Positions 61,304-64,000 of a stretch of 64,000 bases of DNA are shown here, piece by piece. Position numbers and translations under genes: made by a program. Within the stretch, counting starts at the first letter, position 1; every line of letters begins with the position of its first letter. The stretch is from Paenibacillus dendritiformis (GTDB lineage Bacteria; Bacillota; Bacilli; Paenibacillales; Paenibacillaceae), in contig NZ_LDIG01000151.1 of assembly GCF_015845845.1 (NCBI RefSeq), positions 87,971 through 151,970 on the forward strand. Reading direction: 5' to 3'. A model generated the notes under the pieces. The model saw only the letters and a program-made list of their open reading frames with translations. It was not told the DNA's origin and made no database searches.

Positions 61304-62401
61304 ATGCAACCGAAGAGCAGTATTGTACATCTCCCTGTCTATCAGCCGGGGAAATCGGTCGATGAGGTGAAGCGGGAACTGGGCTTGGACCGCATCATTA
61401 AGCTGGCGTCCAACGAGAATCCGTTCGGATGCTCTCCTCAGGCCAAGGAAGCGATGAGGCAGGAAATTGAAAATGCCAGCATCTATCCGGACGGGGCTGC
61501 CGTGGCGCTGACTGCGGCGATAGCCGAAAAGTTCAATGTCGACACGAATCAAATCGTGTTCGGAGCCGGATCCGATGAAGTGATTCTGATGCTGTGCCGG
61601 GCGTTTTTGGTAGCGGGCGACGAGCAGATTACCGCCGACCAGACCTTCCCGCAATATAAGCATAACGGGGATATCGAAGGCGCGGTCACGGTCGAGGTTC
61701 CGTTGAAGGAAGGGACGCACGATCTCGACGCGATGCTCGCCGCCGTGACAGAGCGGACGAAGCTAATCTGGATCTGCAACCCGAATAATCCGACGGGGAC
61801 GATTATCGGCCGCGCCGAATTGGAGCGGTTCATGGAGCGCGTTCCGGAGCGGGTGCTCGTCGTGCTGGACGAAGCCTACTGCGAGTACGTGACAGACGAG
61901 TCATACCCGGACGGTCTCGACTATTTGCCTCAATATAAAAACTTGATCACGCTGCGGACCTTCTCCAAAATCTATGGATTGGCCTCGCTCCGGATCGGAT
62001 ACGGCATCGGGCATCCGGACGTCATTCGCCTGATCAATCAGGTGCGCGAACCGTTCAACACGTCGCGCTTCGCCCAAGCGGCCGCCCTGGCTGCCGTTCG
62101 GGATCAGGCATTCATCGAGGAGTGCCGCCGCCTGAATGCGGAAGGGATCCGCTATGTGCAGGAACAATTCGCAAGATTGCAATTGTCCAGCTTCCCGGCC
62201 CATGGCAACTTCATTATGGTTGACGTCGGCCATCCGGCGCAGCAGGTGTTCGAGGCGCTCATGCGCAAAGGAATTATTACGCGGGGAGGCCATAAAAAGT
62301 ATCCGACACATATCCGGATCACGATTGGCTCCCGCGAACAGAATGAAGCGATGATCGAAGCGCTGGAAGCGACATTGGCGGAATTCAAGGTGGGCATATG
62401 A
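61304..62401 (+). CDS. hisC: Histidinol-phosphate / aromatic aminotransferase
   Basis: PLP aminotransferase of 365 residues. In Bacillus HisC of this operon also serves phenylalanine and tyrosine synthesis. Key motifs are LASNENPFG at the start, WICNPNNPTG, and the PLP lysine in TFSKIYGLASLRIGYG. It lies after trpA with 42 non-coding bases and an AAGGAAAGG site. Its stop overlaps tyrA (ATGA). Confidence 0.94.
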   Translation: MQPKSSIVHLPVYQPGKSVDEVKRELGLDRIIKLASNENPFGCSPQAKEAMRQEIENASIYPDGAAVALTAAIAEKFNVDTNQIVFGAGSDEVILMLCRAFLVAGDEQITADQTFPQYKHNGDIEGAVTVEVPLKEGTHDLDAMLAAVTERTKLIWICNPNNPTGTIIGRAELERFMERVPERVLVVLDEAYCEYVTDESYPDGLDYLPQYKNLITLRTFSKIYGLASLRIGYGIGHPDVIRLINQVREPFNTSRFAQAAALAAVRDQAFIEECRRLNAEGIRYVQEQFARLQLSSFPAHGNFIMVDVGHPAQQVFEALMRKGIITRGGHKKYPTHIRITIGSREQNEAMIEALEATLAEFKVGI

Positions 62402-63492
62402 GCACGAGAATCGCGATTCTGGGCGTAGGACTGATTGGCGGTTCGCTCGCCCTCTGCTTCAAGAACAACCCCGGGATTCATGTTGTCGGATACTCGCCGA
62501 ATCCTTCTTCGACCGAAAAGTATGTCAAGCGCGGGGTCGTCGATGAAGCCACGACCTCGCTGCAAGATGCGGTTCGGGATGCGGATTATATTTTTGTCTG
62601 CTCGCCGGTAGGGATGCTGGAATCGACGCTCCGAAGCCTGCATCAGTTGGATGTGAAGCCAGGCTGCATCGTAACCGATGTCGGGAGCACGAAGGCGTCG
62701 GTTGCCCGCTGCGCCCGCGAGCTGTCGTGGAGCGGAGTGCATTTTATCGGCGGCCATCCAATGGCCGGATCGGAGCGTTCCGGGGTGGAGGCGGCTTCGA
62801 CGCTGCTGTTCGAGAACGCTTATTATGTCTTGACTCCGGATGAGGATGTCGATGAGGATGCGTACAGCAGGCTCGTCTCCTTGCTACGCTGCACGAAAGC
62901 TCATATTATCCGCATGAATCCGGAGGAGCATGATGCGGTCGTGGGCGCCATCAGCCATCTTCCGCATATCGTCGCCGTCGCATTGGTCAATCAAGTTGAA
63001 CAATACAATGAGGACAATAGTCTCCACGAGGTGCTGGCCGCCGGCGGGTTTCGCGATATTACGCGCATCGCTTCGAGCGATCCGGTGATTTGGCGGGATA
63101 TTTTGTTAAATAATCGGGATATCCTTCTCCAAATGCTTCAGGACTGGAAAGCAAACACGGAGCAATTCATCAATCTATTGCAGCGGCGGGACGGCGAAGG
63201 GATTATGCGCCAATTCGCGAAGGCGGGCGAGTTCCGCAGCCGGATGCCGGAGCGGCGCAAAGGCGTGCTGCTCGGGCTCCACGATCTGTATATGGATGTC
63301 CCGGACACGCCGGGCATTATCGGAAAAATCGCCACTGAGCTCGGCAAGCATCATATTAATTTGAGCAATCTTCAAATTATTGAGAGCCGGGAAGACGTGC
63401 CGGGCGTCCTGCGTCTGTCCTTCCGGCAGCAGGAGGATGCGGATCGGGCCAATGAGCTGCTCACCGGGAGCGGGTATCAGATCTATGTGTAA
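62398..63492 (+). CDS. tyrA: Prephenate dehydrogenase
   Basis: NAD-dependent conversion of prephenate to 4-hydroxyphenylpyruvate. The N-terminal Rossmann motif is GVGLIGGSLAL; the catalytic His is in IGGHPMAGSERSG, and further conserved stretches are VGAISHLPHIVAVALV and AGGFRDITRIASSDP. The C-terminal ACT domain (about 292-364, PDTPGIIGKIATELG) suggests feedback control by tyrosine. 364 residues. Last gene of the supraoperon seen here; the Bacillus aroE does not follow, but an IS200-type element does. Confidence 0.95.
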   Translation: MSTRIAILGVGLIGGSLALCFKNNPGIHVVGYSPNPSSTEKYVKRGVVDEATTSLQDAVRDADYIFVCSPVGMLESTLRSLHQLDVKPGCIVTDVGSTKASVARCARELSWSGVHFIGGHPMAGSERSGVEAASTLLFENAYYVLTPDEDVDEDAYSRLVSLLRCTKAHIIRMNPEEHDAVVGAISHLPHIVAVALVNQVEQYNEDNSLHEVLAAGGFRDITRIASSDPVIWRDILLNNRDILLQMLQDWKANTEQFINLLQRRDGEGIMRQFAKAGEFRSRMPERRKGVLLGLHDLYMDVPDTPGIIGKIATELGKHHINLSNLQIIESREDVPGVLRLSFRQQEDADRANELLTGSGYQIYV

Positions 63493-63564
63493 AGGTACCG
63501 TCCCGACAGCATATTCTTCCAAGCGTGTGCAGGCAGTGCGGCTTGCAGCATAATTCGTTGAAAC

Positions 63565-63604
63565 GGGCCAGTCAAGGTATATCCTTGACCGGCCCTTTTG
63601 TTTT
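63565..63604 (+). terminator. Terminator after tyrA
   Basis: GGGCC-GTCAAGG (63565-63577) pairs with CCTTGAC-GGCCC (63583-63595) with one mismatch, followed by TTTTGTTTT. Confidence 0.92.
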
Positions 63605-63648
63605 GGGGCTTTAGCCAGTTGAGTGCGTGAAACGCACGAAACAAAAAA

Positions 63649-63667
63649 CCACCCGCTATGCGGGTGG
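63649..63667 (+). repeat. Left-end hairpin of IS200/IS605-type element
   Basis: CCACCCGC-TAT-GCGGGTGG is a perfect 8-bp stem with a triloop, the type of end structure recognised by single-strand HUH transposases. A second small hairpin, GTGCGT-GAA-ACGCAC (63623-63637), lies just outside and may be target sequence. Confidence 0.75.
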
Positions 63668-63689
63668 AGGGATCGAGGGTTTGACCAAC

Positions 63690-63742
63690 AAGACCATCCC
63701 GATAAAATTGAGATGTTCAGGCTCAATGAAAGGAATGGTCTT
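63690..63742 (+). promoter_or_regulatory. Hairpin covering the tnpA ribosome binding site
   Basis: AAGACCAT (63690-63697) pairs with ATGGTCTT (63735-63742), with an inner TTGAG/CTCAA stem (63708-63712 and 63722-63726). The ribosome site GAAAGGA (63728-63734) lies within the 3' side, so translation would be repressed, as known for IS200. Confidence 0.75.
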
Positions 63743-63744
63743 AG

Positions 63745-64000
63745 ATGGCAAACAAGAACTATAGTCTAGCTCACACAAAGTGGATGTGTAAATACCACAT
63801 TGTATTCACCCCGAAGTATAGACGGAAAGAGATCTATAATCAAGTGAGGAAAGATTTGATCGAAATCTTCAAACGTTTATGTAAATACAAGGGAGTGGAT
63901 ATATTAGAAGGTCACATGATGCCAGATCATGTACATATGTTAGTAGCGATTCCACCAAAAATCTCAGTATCATCATTTATGGGAGATCTGAAGGGAAAAA
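63745..64000 (+). CDS. tnpA: IS200/IS605 transposase TnpA, N-terminal part (3' end outside window)
   Basis: Y1 HUH transposase that moves single-stranded DNA. The 85 visible residues include KYHIVFTPKYRRKEI and the metal-binding HUH motif in MMPDHVHMLV; the catalytic tyrosine and C-terminus lie beyond the edge. The ATG at 63745 is 10 bases after GAAAGGA. AT-rich codon use differs from the GC-rich neighbours, in keeping with mobile DNA. It stands where aroE follows tyrA in B. subtilis. Confidence 0.9.
   Translation, partial: MANKNYSLAHTKWMCKYHIVFTPKYRRKEIYNQVRKDLIEIFKRLCKYKGVDILEGHMMPDHVHMLVAIPPKISVSSFMGDLKGK

Larger units (their letters stand above)
63649..64000 (+). mobile_element. IS200/IS605-family insertion sequence, cut by the window edge
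   Basis: Left end hairpin plus an AT-rich tnpA frame running off the right edge. No tnpB-like sequence is seen in the part present. The exact left boundary, set by the target tetranucleotide, cannot be fixed without the right end. Confidence 0.8.

Noticed and set aside
1..64000. CRISPR arrays, tRNA, rRNA, prophage or defence genes
   Set aside because: No direct repeat array with regular spacers, no recognisable tRNA or rRNA sequence and no phage or defence gene was seen on reading.

Overview
The window reads as a chromosomal core segment of a spore-forming Bacillota, most likely a Paenibacillus-type organism. The case rests on sporulation and germination genes (dacB, spmA, spmB, spoVIF, spoIVA, ypeB, a GerW-family gene), strong AGGAGG ribosome binding sites, TTG and GTG starts, a serine T-box, TRAP (MtrB) and a gene order that follows the Bacillus subtilis lysA-to-tyrA stretch closely. 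Base composition is clearly GC-richer than Bacillus. The species cannot be fixed from the sequence alone. Almost everything lies on the + strand; serA is the only clear minus-strand gene.

Layout. (1) 1-3.1 kb: 3' end of lysA, a cyclophilin, a long non-coding leader, a lipoprotein lytic transglycosylase and a VanZ protein. (2) 3.2-7.3 kb: FMN riboswitch and ribD-ribE-ribBA-ribH, closed by a terminator. (3) 7.3-15 kb: scpA-scpB, a metallo-beta-lactamase-fold protein, a DUF2953 protein, a GerW-family spore protein, then dacB-spmA-spmB behind a sigma-E-like promoter, and rluB. (4) 15-21 kb: resABCDE, cytochrome c maturation plus the redox two-component system. (5) 21-23 kb: serA with a T-box leader, divergent from the next block. 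(6) 23-31.5 kb: CPBP protease, metallophosphoesterase, mecA, gudB, prsW, ypeB and ypfA/ypfB. (7) 31.5-41.2 kb: cmk, plsC, an S1-domain protein, der, plsY, gpsA, spoVIF, yphE and yphF, with two small 2Fe-2S ferredoxin genes and a nucleotidyltransferase-like gene inserted. (8) 41.5-50.3 kb: spoIVA, hup, mtrB and the menaquinone/heptaprenyl block hepS-menG-ubiA-ubiX-mqnA-hepT, then ndk. (9) 50.5-63.5 kb: the aromatic amino-acid supraoperon cheR, aroC-aroB-aroH, trpEDCFBA, hisC, tyrA. (10) The right edge cuts through an IS200/IS605-type insertion sequence.

How the genes work together. Chorismate made by aroB/aroC feeds aroH, tyrA and the trp operon, and also mqnA, the entry of the futalosine route to menaquinone. 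hepS/hepT supply the heptaprenyl side chain, ubiA/ubiX and menG complete the quinone, and resABC/DE build and regulate the respiratory chain that uses it. TRAP, encoded upstream by mtrB, very probably controls trp: about ten GAG/TAG triplets lie just after the trp promoter and overlap a predicted long-range antiterminator.

No CRISPR array, defence island, prophage, tRNA or rRNA was seen. The most unusual observations are the trp leader architecture, ypeB without an adjacent sleB, the futalosine genes embedded in the hep/menG cluster, the zinc-ribbon extension on ResB, and several unexplained leaders and small proteins. I did not find a clearly new multi-gene system. All statements on families and gene order come from recognition and memory; no search, alignment or folding program was run.
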